Shown: positions 37,076-49,152 of the stretch, piece after piece
How the letters are laid out: the number at the start of each line of letters is the position of its first letter
Position numbering within the stretch: position 1 is the stretch's first letter
Position numbers and translations under genes: made by a program
The notes under the pieces: generated by a model
Database searches by the model: none
What the model saw: only the letters and a program-made list of their open reading frames with translations
What the model was told of the DNA's origin: nothing
NCBI RefSeq assembly: GCF_030936135.1
Contig: NC_082604.1
Location: 257,501-321,500, forward strand
Source: Gavia stellata
Taxonomy: Eukaryota > Chordata > Aves > Gaviiformes > Gaviidae
Reading direction: 5' to 3'
Length of the DNA stretch: 64,000 nt

Positions 37076-37650
37076 TGTATTGGGGTATTGACAGTACTGA
37101 CAGTATTCCAGTATTGACACGCGGAAACAAACTTCACAACTCACACTCAGTTATAAAGCAGGCGTGTTTATTGCGGTGCCGGGTGCAAGGGGATTTCTCC
37201 TCCTGACATGCACACCGGGTTAAAATCATGAAAAGGTACTTAAAACAGTTAACAAAGTTAGTTATGCCTCCTGGTTCTACCCCTTAATTAACTCTTGGTT
37301 AATACTTTTCTTACTTCATCTTAAAGGTACAGTTCTCTTTTAACTCACCACACATGCTCAGAGAGTAGGGGGTTAATTGGGTTGGGGCTTTTCTAGCTAG
37401 GAGGTGTGTGCCTTACCATTATAATGAGATTATAATGAGACAGGTTAACTCTAGGGCACTATTTTGGCATTCCATTCTATTTTTCTACGATTCGTCCTTG
37501 TGCTAATCGTTATTGCTAGTTAGCAGAGAGTTAGTGAAGACAGTCTTTATCTCTAATATGTCTAAGTGCCAGGTGCAGTTGTTATGAAGTATCTTCTTTA
37601 CATTCTTCTTTCTTACTTTTAACCCTTGTTTTTCAAGATGTCCTCTAACA
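37076..37650 (-). mobile_element. ERV LTR (possible 5' LTR of the provirus)
   Basis: On the - strand it starts TGTTAGAGGACATC, close to the 3' LTR at 21,677, and shares U3 and the region before AATAAA (plus tttatt 37168-37173). Its U5 differs from the other two LTRs, and the end at 37,076 (CCCCAATACA) is inferred from the TG..CA rule. No TGG-type primer-binding site follows, and the flanks show no target duplication with each other or with the 21.1-kb LTR. Confidence 0.75.
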
Positions 37651-39930
37651 GAAGTAATCAGTCTTTTAAGTAGTTACTGCTAAACAATGCAGAAGCTACC
37701 AAAAGAAGTTGAAGCAGGTACTTTACTCCTCACAAGCAGCATATCATTGCAGTGCTTCTCGTATTAAATTCTCTTCTCTGCTCTAAAGGGTCCCTATTTT
37801 CTCTGCTCCCAAGGTAAACTCCAGAGCTATTCATGGGGTTTCAAAGAAAGGCACATGTAGTTTACCTGCCTTGGAAAAAAAAAAAAAAGGGGGGACTCAG
37901 AGCTATGAATGGAGACTGTTTACTAAACACTGCACAGACAAATTAACCAAAGAGCAAACGTTAATGGGAAAAGCTGGGAGCAGAATGAGAAGCACCACAC
38001 AGCTAAAGCTATCCCAAGCACTTAGGGCTCCATCAAGGACCACAAGCCCTGAGGCTGATGATGGCTGTTGGATGAGTTTCCCTCCCCCAGGTGGAAACAC
38101 CTCTCACTGCGCTGTGCTCAGACCAAGGAAGGAAAAAGCAATACACCCCCCTACATCTAAAGGCATGCCACTCCATTCAAAGGTAAATTTTGATTTATTT
38201 AGATAAACTGCCTGGCCAGTTTTAGCACCTGCCTCTAGAGTAGATTGATTTCATCCACCCCTACCCACAAAAACTTTTGATTGAGTGCTGAGTGATGTGG
38301 AGTCAGGTGGATTTAGACATGCACGCTGCTACCAGGGGACTGGATTTTTAACCTCTTTACAAGTATTCGTTGCTTTGAAGCTGCCCGAGGGTCAGCACAC
38401 CCTCGCTACTGGAGGTTCTCGCTCTGCGCAGGCACTAAGGAAGACATTTCTGGCAACAGGTTATTTTAAAGCACAGCAGAACATACCGTTTATGACCTCC
38501 TGAGAATTATCTTCCAGACAGATCAGGAAGAAGAGCAAAACTTGTCTATTTAAGATGCATTTGGGTTACATGACTGTTAAACATGTTACAAATCTCTAAC
38601 AGAAAAAGTCACCTACACAATGTACGTAGGTGAGCAGGCACTTCTTTACTGCAGCGCTGGACGCACAGGGGATCGCTCCACCTCGTGTGCGTACTTAGTT
38701 TCTCCGCTACAGAAGTTATATACAATCGGTATACATATTCATCACATTTCCAAGAAACAATTAACATACTCATACAATTTCCGAGAACTCATTAATGTAT
38801 GTAAATGCTCGTGACACATTCGCCTCCAGGTACACAGGTGGTCGTCTAAGGTCCTCTGGTGGTCGTCCATAGTCTTCCTCACGGTGTCCTCTAGTTGAAT
38901 CCCATCTTTGCGCATGCTCAGCTTGGTTGCAAAATCCCATTCTTGGAATCTTCTTAAGTTTTCCCCGGTTTACTGACCAGGCCTACAACTTATCATTGTC
39001 TTGACAAGCAAATTCTACCTCTTCACAATGCTACATTGTTAAATGCTAGTTTATGATTAAATCAGGGATAGCCCATACCTAGTTACCCTTATACAGAATA
39101 TATATATATAATCTTTAATCTTTTAATAATCACTTTCTAGCTTATAATTTTCTGTCAATTTCCATGCCTATGAATAATCAATGTTTATTTCTATTAATAT
39201 CTATCGATTGGCATTCTTGATATTCATATCAAGATGGGAGGGTAAGGGGATTTTTCAAGCAGCATCACTGGTGCATATCAGGTCACACTGCCATAGGACT
39301 CAAACAAAACTTTTCTATTCAGTTCTTCATCGTTCCATCTCGTTACTGTCAGTTCCTCAGTATGGAACGGCGACTCCCTGGTGAGGTTCCTATGGTTATC
39401 GTTTCTAACTTAACAATCCTAACTTATTTATTTATTAATTAAATTTAACCTTTTTTATATATATATAAAATCATATTTTGATTTAAAAAAAATCAGAATA
39501 TTTACAACAAGCCCGCCACCCAAAGCGCTTCATAAGCGCTATGCCAACGGCTCTTCCCATAGCCTGCACGGGGGAAGAACAGTCACAGGCAGTAAGAAGA
39601 GCAGAATTAACAAAACTACAGATCACAGCCTTGACTGCACAGTCCTTATAAATACCTGGGGAAAGAAAGAGTCTCTCTTTATCCCGAGGAGAACCATTCG
39701 TCCGAAGACTAGAGAAGGTACAACAGGGCCCAGCGAGTGAGCAAGGGGCAGAGCAAAGACACCGCAGGACAAAGTGACCGTCACTCCGCCGGAGTGCGGG
39801 AGGCTGAAGTTCGAGTCCCGCCCAAGGTACAACTAAAGCTGTCGTCATAGAATTATAGATCACGCACAAAATATTTCTGACAGCTGTAAACTACTTTACC
39901 TAAGAGAAAACCTGTGAATGCACAACTGCA
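37651..39930. other. No recognised gene between LTR and FOXJ1 upstream region
   Basis: AT-rich, with short chance frames only. The stretch 38,800-39,480 has an LTR-debris look, but I could not tie it to a family. RNF157, the usual upstream neighbour of FOXJ1 in vertebrates, is not visible. Confidence 0.5.
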
Positions 39931-39939
39931 ACTCACCGT

Positions 39940-40891
39940 TTGAATGCTTTTATGGCCGGCAAATCACGGCGGCCGGGCGGGCAGGGCCTGGCACCGCGCG
40001 GGGCCACCGCTCACCGGGGTGGGGGGAAAGCACCAATCCCCCCGCCACCCCCAGGGCTTTGGGGTTGGGGTTTTTTTTTTTTGGCCCCTTTTAGCAGTGC
40101 CGAGGGCTCAGCCGGGCTGTGCGGGCGAAGCCGCCGTCAGGGGCGGTGGGTTTGCAGAGGAGGACGTTTATTGTCATTGTTCTTGTCATTGTTCTTGTCA
40201 TTGTTACCCCCCCCCCCGCCCGCCCCAGCGTTTCTGGGCTCTCCCTCACTGCGGGCAGGGGCCGGGGGGTGGTGGCACTGGGGCTCAGGCGTCTGAACAA
40301 GCTGCGGCTGCCCCGAGCCTTCTTTTTGCGGGAAAAGTTTCTTTCGCTGGAGCGAGAGAGAACGTTCTACTCCCACTCCCCCTGCGCCAACTGTTGAGTT
40401 CGGCGTCATTCCACCCGTGGAACCCCCGGCCCGAACCGCCCCGGCGCAGTCGGCGCAGCGCTCCGCGTCGCTCGGCCGCTCTTGGAGAGCGCTCTGCTCG
40501 CCCAGAGAAAGGTGATTTCGGGATCACAGCCCGGCAGCGAAGCCAGACGCCGCCTCCCCAGCCTGGGGATAACGGGAGCTTGAATCTCCCGGCTCGCTCT
40601 GAGCGAGGGTGTGTTGGGGAGGCTCCGCGCTCGCCCCCGCCGGCTTGTTTTCGGGGTGGCAGGTGAAGGGAGGAGCAGAAATAGGATGAAAGCCAGGGCA
40701 GTCGATAGCCAGAGGGGAACTGGAAGATATTTTGCACCCTGGGGGAGTGGGGCACTGCGGCTCTGGTGCACAGCACCCCGGGGATGGGTCTCACCCAGCG
40801 GCACCGGGACCACCCAGGTCCAACCCTGCCAGGGTGCTACAGAGCGGCTGCGCCTCAGAGACCCTCAACCCTCTCCCTGTTTTTATTGCAG
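39940..40891 (+). promoter_or_regulatory. FOXJ1: FOXJ1 CpG-rich upstream region, probable 5' noncoding exon
   Basis: CpG-rich sequence from about 39,940 to 40,650 precedes the first coding exon. A GTGGCAG|GTGAAG donor near 40,661 and the acceptor ttttattgcag at 40881-40891 would fit the noncoding first exon that FOXJ1 has in other vertebrates. A 12-bp direct repeat (three copies of CATTGTTCTTGT) lies near 40,175-40,206. No TATA box is evident. Confidence 0.5.
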
Positions 40892-40960
40892 GATCTGCCC
40901 CGTCCCCTCCCTCCTCTTCACATGTATCCCGTGAACCAAGAGCTGCTGACGTGCCAAGGC

Positions 40961-41464
40961 ATGGCTGAGGGGTGGCTGAGCCGCCTGCCAGCTGGAAAGA
41001 GCAGAGGGCAGAAGGGCAGCATGGGGGACGCGGACGACCTGGATGACAGCCTGACCAGCCTCATGTGGCTGCAGGACTTCTCAATTGCCAACCCCAGCAT
41101 GGGCAAGTCCTCCTGCTGCCCCAGCGGCCAGGACCCCCACAACTGTCAGAGGATCCCCAGCTTTGCTGCCCCATGCTCGCCCCTGGCCGCCGACCCAGCG
41201 TGCATGGGCATCCCCCACACTCCCTGCAATCCCATCTCCTCCTGCACCTCGAGGACGGCGCACAACACCATGGCCGTGAACCCTCAGCTCATGGACGACA
41301 TCGACTACAAGACCAACCCGCACGTCAAGCCGCCCTACTCCTACGCCACCCTCATCTGCATGGCGATGGAGGCCAGCAATAAGCCCAAAGTCACCCTTTC
41401 TGCCATCTACCAGTGGATTACTGACAACTTCTGCTACTTCCGACATGCTGATCCCACCTGGCAG
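40961..41464 (+). CDS. FOXJ1: FOXJ1, coding exon 1 (forkhead transcription factor of motile cilia)
   Basis: FOXJ1 is the nuclear master activator of motile ciliogenesis. This exon encodes residues 1-168: an acidic N-terminal region with the family words DDSLTSLMWLQ and SPLAADPACMG, then the forkhead start (HVKPPYSYATLICMAME, from residue 121) up to DPTWQ. The acceptor is at 40,891 and the donor gtaggc at 41,465, after the TWQ codons as in mammals. I chose ATG 40961 (MAEGWL) because it aligns with the human start; an in-frame ATG at 40922 would add 13 residues. With the second exon the product is 435 residues (human 421). Confidence 0.93.
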
Positions 41465-42339
41465 GTAGGCAATTTGGAGCCCTCTTGTCTTGTCCCCTCT
41501 CCCCGCAGGGCTGGGGAGGGCTTTCCACAGCCTCCACTGTGAGGTCAAATAGAGCTGCTGTCCCCAGCTAGCACAAGCATGTCCCCAGGGGGTAGGGGAC
41601 AGCCCCCAGGCTCACCAGCTTTGGGGACAACCTGAAGCACAGGGGCTTTTCACAGCCACCTTGGCTCGCCGCCCTCCTCCATCACGCGAAGGGACCTCTG
41701 GCACGTGAGGCTTTCTAGGATGTGGCAGGGCAGGAGGGACCTGGGTGGCTCGTCCCTCCGCTCGGGTTATTCCCAGCCCAAATCCGCAGTGTGCCAGTGA
41801 TCCCGGCGGCGGTGCTCACCCAGGCAAAACCTCTGCAAAGCCCCTGCCCAGGCGTTGCCCACCTTCTCCCCAGGCAGGTGGGTCTTCAGCGGCTCTTGAA
41901 GCCCATCACGGGGAAGGAAACCCTCCGGTCCCTCTCCAGGGCCACCTGGGTCCCCCAGCCTCCCCTGTGCTGGGGGGACCTATGGGAGCAATGCGGGAGG
42001 AGGAGCTGTGTGCCAGTCCGTTGACTTTCTCCTGCAAACTCACGGCTGGGTAATCACCACGGTTTTAATTAAATGTATTTATTAAAAAAAGAAAGAAGGT
42101 TTTCAATCACTCTCTGCAGAGATGCAGGGGCTTTACAGGATTGTTGCAGGCAGGAATGATAAATATGTTAACCGGCCGGGTAATAACAGAGGGCAGCCCA
42201 GGCTGAATGAAGTTTGGGATGGGGAGGGGAGATGGGGAGCAGAGAATTCAGCTTGCAAGTCTCTGACCCTTGTAAAATTTCGTTAAACTGTAAATTCAGA
42301 GTTACCACAGCCTGGATTGTTTGCAGGGCTATCTGTGTT

Positions 42340-42542
42340 CCTGCTACTTTTTTATTTCTTTCTTTGTTATTTCTTTCTTTCTTTCTTCTTTCTTTCTTTC
42401 TTATTTCTTTCTTTCTTATTTCTTCCTTTCTTCTTTCTTTCTTTCTTATTTCATTCTTTCTTTCTTTCTTATTTATTTCTTATTTCTTTCTTTCTTATTT
42501 CTTTCTATTTCTTTCTTTCTTCTTTCTTTCTTTCTTCTTTCT

Positions 42543-42596
<54 letters not shown>

Positions 42597-42682
42597 TCTT
42601 TCTTTCTTTCCTTTTTTCTTCCTCTTTCTTTCTTTCTTTCCTTTTTTCTTTCCTTTTTTCTTCCTCTTTCTTTCTTTCTTTT
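42340..42682. repeat. (CTTT)n microsatellite in FOXJ1 intron
   Basis: About 340 bp of CTTT/TTTC repeats with CTTTTT and CTCTTT variants; pyrimidine-only on the + strand. Confidence 0.95.
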
Positions 42683-43132
42683 CGAGGCTGTGTTCTCATC
42701 CCCTATCCCGATTCCCGTACGTGAAGACAGCCTGGAAAGGTCATGCCACCCATACTCCAGGGGGAGATGGATATATTCCTGTGGGAGCTGAGTGCTTTGG
42801 AGAAAAGCCAACACACCCAAGGAGCTTCAGCCCAGAGGAGGGTTTTGGGGGGGGGGGGGGGTGCGCGCGCATATGCGTGTTTTTCAACAGCTCTAAGCAT
42901 TCAAGCCTTGTTTTTCCTATTCGGCACTACAGATTATGGATGAATAAGCATAAAGATATCCAGGCAACATTAAAAAAAAAAACCCTCTACCATATCCAAT
43001 CTCTTAATACAGTCTTGGCTTTGTGGAGTCCAACGCTGGGTTATTTACCCAATAACTGAGTTTCCTTTCTGATTATTCACATCACTCCAGGCACATTCAG
43101 GGTTTCAGAACAGCTCGACGGGAGCAGAAACG

Positions 43133-43160
43133 CCTCTTTTTTTTTTTTTTTTCCTTTTTT
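43133..43160. repeat. Poly-T run
   Basis: T-homopolymer with a CC interruption in the FOXJ1 intron, followed by a C-run. A G-run also occurs at about 42,846-42,862. Confidence 0.85.
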
Positions 43161-43918
43161 TTTCCCCCCGGCTCGTTTGAGTGGTGGTTGATGAAGATGC
43201 AGTGATTTCACACCGAGCTTCCCTGGGCCAGGAGGCACCACTGGGGACACACAGGGCTGAGGTGGGACAGCCCACGTATCTCTGCGGTTTTGCCTGTCTG
43301 GTTTGTGTCAGCCTGGCTGTGGGGAGGCATGCTGCCTGGTTTTTGGCCAAATATTTTTCCTAGCAAGAGGCGCAGATGAACTGGGGGATGCAAGGAGGGC
43401 CCTGATGATGCCGTCCCCCACGGTGCTGCCATGTGTTGCCACTTTTAATGAAGCTGTGGCCACATTGGTGTAAAGACCCTCCTCTTCCTCCTTACCCATG
43501 AAGGAGGACCCGACCTCCTCCAGCTTAGCTCCAGGCCTAGAGCAAGTCTGGCTGGTTTCTCTCAGTGCTCTGCATGATTCAAGGCCCCATGGCCGCCGTT
43601 TACAGCCAAGGAGAGTTGCCCAAAAGCTTCCCGTTGGTTGGCAAGTCCTAGCTTGAACCCCTTGGCTCCTGCCACCTCTGGCTGGATTAGACAGGAGGCA
43701 AGAAAACTCTGCTGGTGACGCGGGGCAGGGGAGTTTCTGCGGGGCGGAGGAGCTTCTGCTGGGCAGAAGCCCGGGATGTCTTGACGTTGCCATTTCTGCT
43801 TTCTTTTTCCCAAAGGTCCTTGCTGAAAACATGCTTTTCCACCAGCCTTCCCACACAGGTAGGTGCTGCAGTAGCAGACAAGCATTCAGCCTTGTTTTTT
43901 TTTCTCTTTTGGGTCTAG

Positions 43919-44722
<804 letters not shown>

Positions 44723-46135
44723 GAGGCCAGTCGCCATTCCAAGCCCACACAGACTTTAGTAGGATGCTCCCCCCATGCTGCTGGGACTTAGAAGGGACAA
44801 GATTTTCTAGAGACAGAGACATCCACAGTGATTTTTACCAGCTTCATCATAAGATTATTCACAGAAACACCGGGGGGAGAAAAAAACACCACCACAGGAA
44901 CTGCTTGATAGATCTTTAAAGGACACATCAGAAGTCTCTAGTCCATGAGAGAAGAAATAGAACACTACTTTTTTTTTTACTTTTAAAGGAAGAAATGTGA
45001 ATTATCCTTTTTTTTTTTTTTTTTTTTTTTTTCCGTGAAAATGGACACAACATCTGTTCCTTCAGGGCTAAAGGAGAGCACCTGCTAAATTCCATCCAAG
45101 ACATGTGATTCCTGGCGGCTTAGGACTCTATAGATTAAGTGCAATTTCCTCACCCTTTCGTCTCTCCATTTCTGTCTCTCTTTCCTTTCTCTATCTAGGG
45201 TAGTTAGTAGATATAGTGTGATAATTAGCTAGCAAGCAAATAGAGGTCCCTTCTGGATTCTCCGAGTTCAACCTCCCTCCTGACTTGTGCCTAGGGAAGA
45301 AGAAAAGGTTTATAAATTCAGCAAGTCTGCCTCTTTAGATGTTTTTATATAATCTATTATATATTATCTATTCAAAGAAACCTATATTTTTAGCACTAGA
45401 ATTTCTTAATAGTGGGGGGGATAGGGGAAATACAGTTTGAGAGTTGTTTTATATTTTCACTGTTTTTAAAGGCTTGTGTTCATTGTTCTGTAAACCAAGA
45501 CCAGGCGAGGGAGGATTCCTGGAGCAGCAGCAACAGGTTTCGTTAAAGATCCAGGAACTGGCCCTGGCAGGAGAGGAGCAGTAGGGACCGAGGTGCTCCC
45601 AGAACGAGCTTTCGTATTTTTTATAACCAAAATTCTCGCTGCAGTTGCTGAAGGGTCTAGGCCACCATAAACCCTCTCTGTCTTTCACCAGCTGACATAG
45701 CCCCTCTCTGTTTTTTTGGTCTGAGACTGTTGCTCTCCACTTCTTTTGCTCATCCATCAGGTTATGAGTGGCTGCCAGGGCAACGCAGGACCCCGATTAA
45801 GAATGCGTTTTTGGGGGAGCTGTAAGGAAAACACTGTGGCATGGCCATCAGCTGGTGGCAATGGGGTCGCTCCACATCAAATGCTCCCAGCTGAGACCAA
45901 GGAGGAAGGAAATCCACATTCAGGCTCCATCCAGGAGCTCAGGCCAAAGACTGTGAGTGCCACGTAGAAGCTGTAGTTTTAGTTGTATGTCTTAGACTTA
46001 CTGAAAAATGGAAGATTGTAAAGAATTTCTTGTTTGGTTACAAAAGCACTTAGGACCTTTAATGTGAGCAATATAATTTATTGAGAGTATAGTTGTAGTG
46101 TAAGAATCAATAAACAAGCCTTTAAAAAACTATAT
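44723..46135 (+). other. FOXJ1: FOXJ1 3' UTR (inferred)
   Basis: About 1.4 kb of A/T-rich sequence from the stop codon to AATAAA at 46109-46114, with a poly-T run at about 45009-45032. No other gene is seen. The end is inferred from the signal only. Confidence 0.6.
46109..46114 (+). terminator. FOXJ1: Polyadenylation signal AATAAA, probable for FOXJ1
   Basis: AATAAA in the context AATCAATAAACAAG, 1.39 kb past the FOXJ1 stop. It is the first canonical signal after the coding region that I noticed. Confidence 0.6.
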
Positions 46136-48840
46136 AAATTACCCTTGGAGTAATTTGCACCCAAATTTGGGGAGAGGGTTGGAGCCGTGGAGGTGGGAGT
46201 GCAGGTCCCGCATCCCCCCGGTAAAGCGTGGGACAGGCTAAGAACCAACATCTTCAGCTCACGCAAGCAGCAGAGCTGGGACTGGGCCACTGCTTTGCCC
46301 AGGTGCCAGCACCTGAAGTGCCCTGGGATGCCACCGCACAGCTGGGGACGGTGTCCCGGGGCTGGGGAGTGAAGGCCATGTCTTTGGGGGGCTTTGGGGG
46401 TCAGTGTAGGTGTTTATATCTGTATTGGCAATGCTCCTTTTTATTTGTTGGTTTTGTTATATTTTCCTGTTTCGGGGCCTCGATGCTGAAGAACTGCAGC
46501 GATATGTGTGCAATTTAACCTTTTCCATGGAAAGTTATTTATCAAAATAAATAAATAAATAAATAAATAAATAAAAGAAAAAAATGGAGAAGAAAAAACC
46601 CTTTTGCCTCTTTGTTTCCCTCCAGCACAGCCTGGCTCTGCCTGATCCTCTCCCCTGGAGGTAGGGGACATCTCACCAGCCCAGCCCTGGTTGCACACCC
46701 AGCCTTGCTACATGGGTGCTATCACCCCTCTCCGTGGCAGCACAGCAATGCCCCGCGGAGAAACTGAGGCACAAACCACCACATGCGTGACAATGGTTAC
46801 ACCCCACCTGTGCGACATAAGGGTGGCTGTGCCCGGGGTCCCAAGTCCTGGGAGCTGCTCCCAACCCCTGGAGCATCCTTCCCTGCCCCTGCAGGGAGCT
46901 CTTGAGGGTGACATGGTGTCAGTGCCTGGGGCTATCCCTCTGCTTGTGCCATGTCCCCACCTGGCCCTGTAGATGCCCTGAGAAACACAAGTGGCTTCAG
47001 AGCCCTCTTGGGTACAGGGCGGTGAGAGGAGCCGCACAGAAACTGCAGGAATAGCCAAGCCCTCGCGAGGCCAATTACGCCGAGGAGCGGTTGGGCTCTG
47101 CCAAGGCAGGGAAGAAAAGCAGCGCACGCTCAGCTGCCAGCCCGGCCGGCGCAGGCAGGGTGAGGGGTGGTGGGTCTGGGGGCAGCAGGTTCGGGGAGCC
47201 CCATGGGGAGGGCAGGTTGGCTCAGGGATGTGGGGCTGGGTGCGAGGCTGGCCAGGGCCAGGCTGTGGGTACCTCTCTGTGCCCACAGCTGTGGGGCAGT
47301 GCTGCCACTTGGGATGGTGGGAGAAGGGGCTGGAAAGGGACTCTGGAGAAACTGCCAGCAATGAGCTGGGGGGGTATTTACAACCCAAAGATCCCAGGTG
47401 TGCTTTGCACCCTTTTGCACTGTATTTTAACGTGTTCAAACTGCAGTGTTTCTACCCTTTCTTTTTCATTTTACCAGAAATAACCTCTGCTGCTTTGACT
47501 TTTTTCATTTGACCAGCAAGCCAGGTTTTTTCTGCTGCCTCCCCTTGGATGTGCCGTTGCACCTCACGTTTGCACAGACTCTGGTAGTTTTTACACTATT
47601 TATTGGCAGACTGACTTTCTGTATATTTATTCACCCTTTGCACCCTAGCTGGCAGTGGCGACATGGGTTGGGTGCCTCTATCCCAGCTCCCCTTCTTTGC
47701 TCTGAGGGCTCAGTCATCCCATGAAGGGGTGAGGGAACATTTTTGCTGGGTTTTCAGGAGATATACAGCACTATTCAGGGGAGCACACACAATTGTTCCC
47801 CAGGCTCAGAGAGGGGAGATTTCATTTTGGCCCTGGGTGCTCTTTGAATGAGGGGATGAGTGTTAGCAGAAAAAGCATGGATTGCTATAAAAAAAAGAGA
47901 TGGCTCTGCTGTACACGGAGAAAAAGAAACCTTCCCAATCACACCAGCCCAGCGGGGAAAAGCACAAGACATGCTGAGCGCTGACCCTGGACAGGGCTCT
48001 TCTCTCTTGTACCCACAGGACAAGATCCCCTCTAGCAGGTGTCCCCATAAAACACGGGCAGGCAGTCATGGCTGGGCAATGTCACACACAGAAAACACAG
48101 TGCCCTGGCTGTGCATCGGCCCTCACAGCAGCCAGAGCCCGGTCACAGCTGCTTGCAGCATGATAAGGTGGGTTATGAAACACACTGAAGTTGTTGAACA
48201 AAAGAGACCAGTCGGGCTGTTTCAGCTCCTTTCCAGAGCCCGGGGTGGTTTGACAAGGGGAAGATGGATGAGAACACACCAGTCCCTTCACGCAGCAGGG
48301 GCCTTGCCTCGGTGCACCATGAGGCGGCAGGCTGGGACTGTCTGTACTGATAAAAGCAGCTCCCTGTGCCAGGCTGGATGTGGTTTGTGAGGTTGCAGAG
48401 CCCCGTAACTGCCTCAGCGTGTGATAAACCCGGCCATCCCCACCTATGCCGCAGGAGAAGGCAGCACCTTCCCTGTGGTGGTAGCCTTTCTTTCTGGAAA
48501 ATGGATGCTGGATGGGAGTGGAGTGACCTGCACTCCTGCAAATGTCTACATTTCCATAATTCATACTCAAATCTCTACAATTTAATTTCCCTGGGCTCAA
48601 ACCCCTGTAATCTTCCTCCACACCTCGTTTCCCCCTCACGGTGTGAGGCAGAGTGGCCCTGGGCCTGGCCGCCCCAACAGCTTGGCAGGGGGGAAGGCTG
48701 GGTGGCTTTGGACCCCCGTCAGGACGTCGTGTCCTGTGGGGACGTCGGTGATACTGGGGTTGGAGGAGCTCGACTCGGCCAGGCCGTAGTGGGGATGGCG
48801 GGCCTGGGGAGCCAGTCCTGCCCTGACAGAAATGGGGTGC
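46136..48840. other. FOXJ1-EXOC7 intergenic region
   Basis: No gene recognised. Contains the AAAT repeat and GC-rich unique sequence; short frames on both strands look like chance. Confidence 0.5.
46541..46575. repeat. (AAAT)n microsatellite
   Basis: About eight AAAT units between FOXJ1 and EXOC7. Confidence 0.9.
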
Positions 48841-48859
48841 CACCCTGGCACCCGCCACA

Positions 48860-49152
48860 CCACTTCCAACATGGCGGCGCAGCTGCCCACTACTCCCAAA
48901 CTGCCCGTCACGAGGGGCAGTGCGCATGCGCCTCTTCCCCTCTGGGACAACAGCGCATGCGCGTTCAGGGCTGGTGCCTTTCCGGCCCCTACTTAAATGG
49001 AGACCACTCCCCAGAGGGCCCTTGGTCGTGCTGCGCATGCTCAATGTGTCTTGCCGCTCCCAAGATGGCGCCGCGGCAGTGACGGGAGGGCGGAAGAGGG
49101 TGTCTGCAGTGGGACTGAACGGTGGAGCGCGGCCCCGGCGCTCCGCGGCAGG
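48860..49152 (+). promoter_or_regulatory. EXOC7: EXOC7 promoter with NRF1 and YY1 motifs
   Basis: Three NRF1-type palindromes are present: TGCGCATGCGC at 48921-48931, GCGCATGCGC at 48953-48962 and TGCGCATGC at 49032-49040. YY1-type AAGATGGCG lies at 49062-49070 and AACATGGCGGC at 48869-48879. This is a typical TATA-less housekeeping promoter directly before the EXOC7 start codon. The second YY1 motif probably lies in the 5' UTR. Confidence 0.75.

Noticed and set aside
35047-37137. 696-codon open frame on the - strand and several of similar length on both strands in the GC-rich block
   Set aside because: Stops are rare at this G+C content; frames overlap on both strands and no motif is recognisable.
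39785-39835. tRNA-like B-box (GTTCGAGTCC) segment
   Set aside because: No A-box or cloverleaf could be folded around it by eye; probably chance or SINE debris.
40285-40813. - strand frames upstream of FOXJ1
   Set aside because: Shadows in CpG-rich sequence; no homology.
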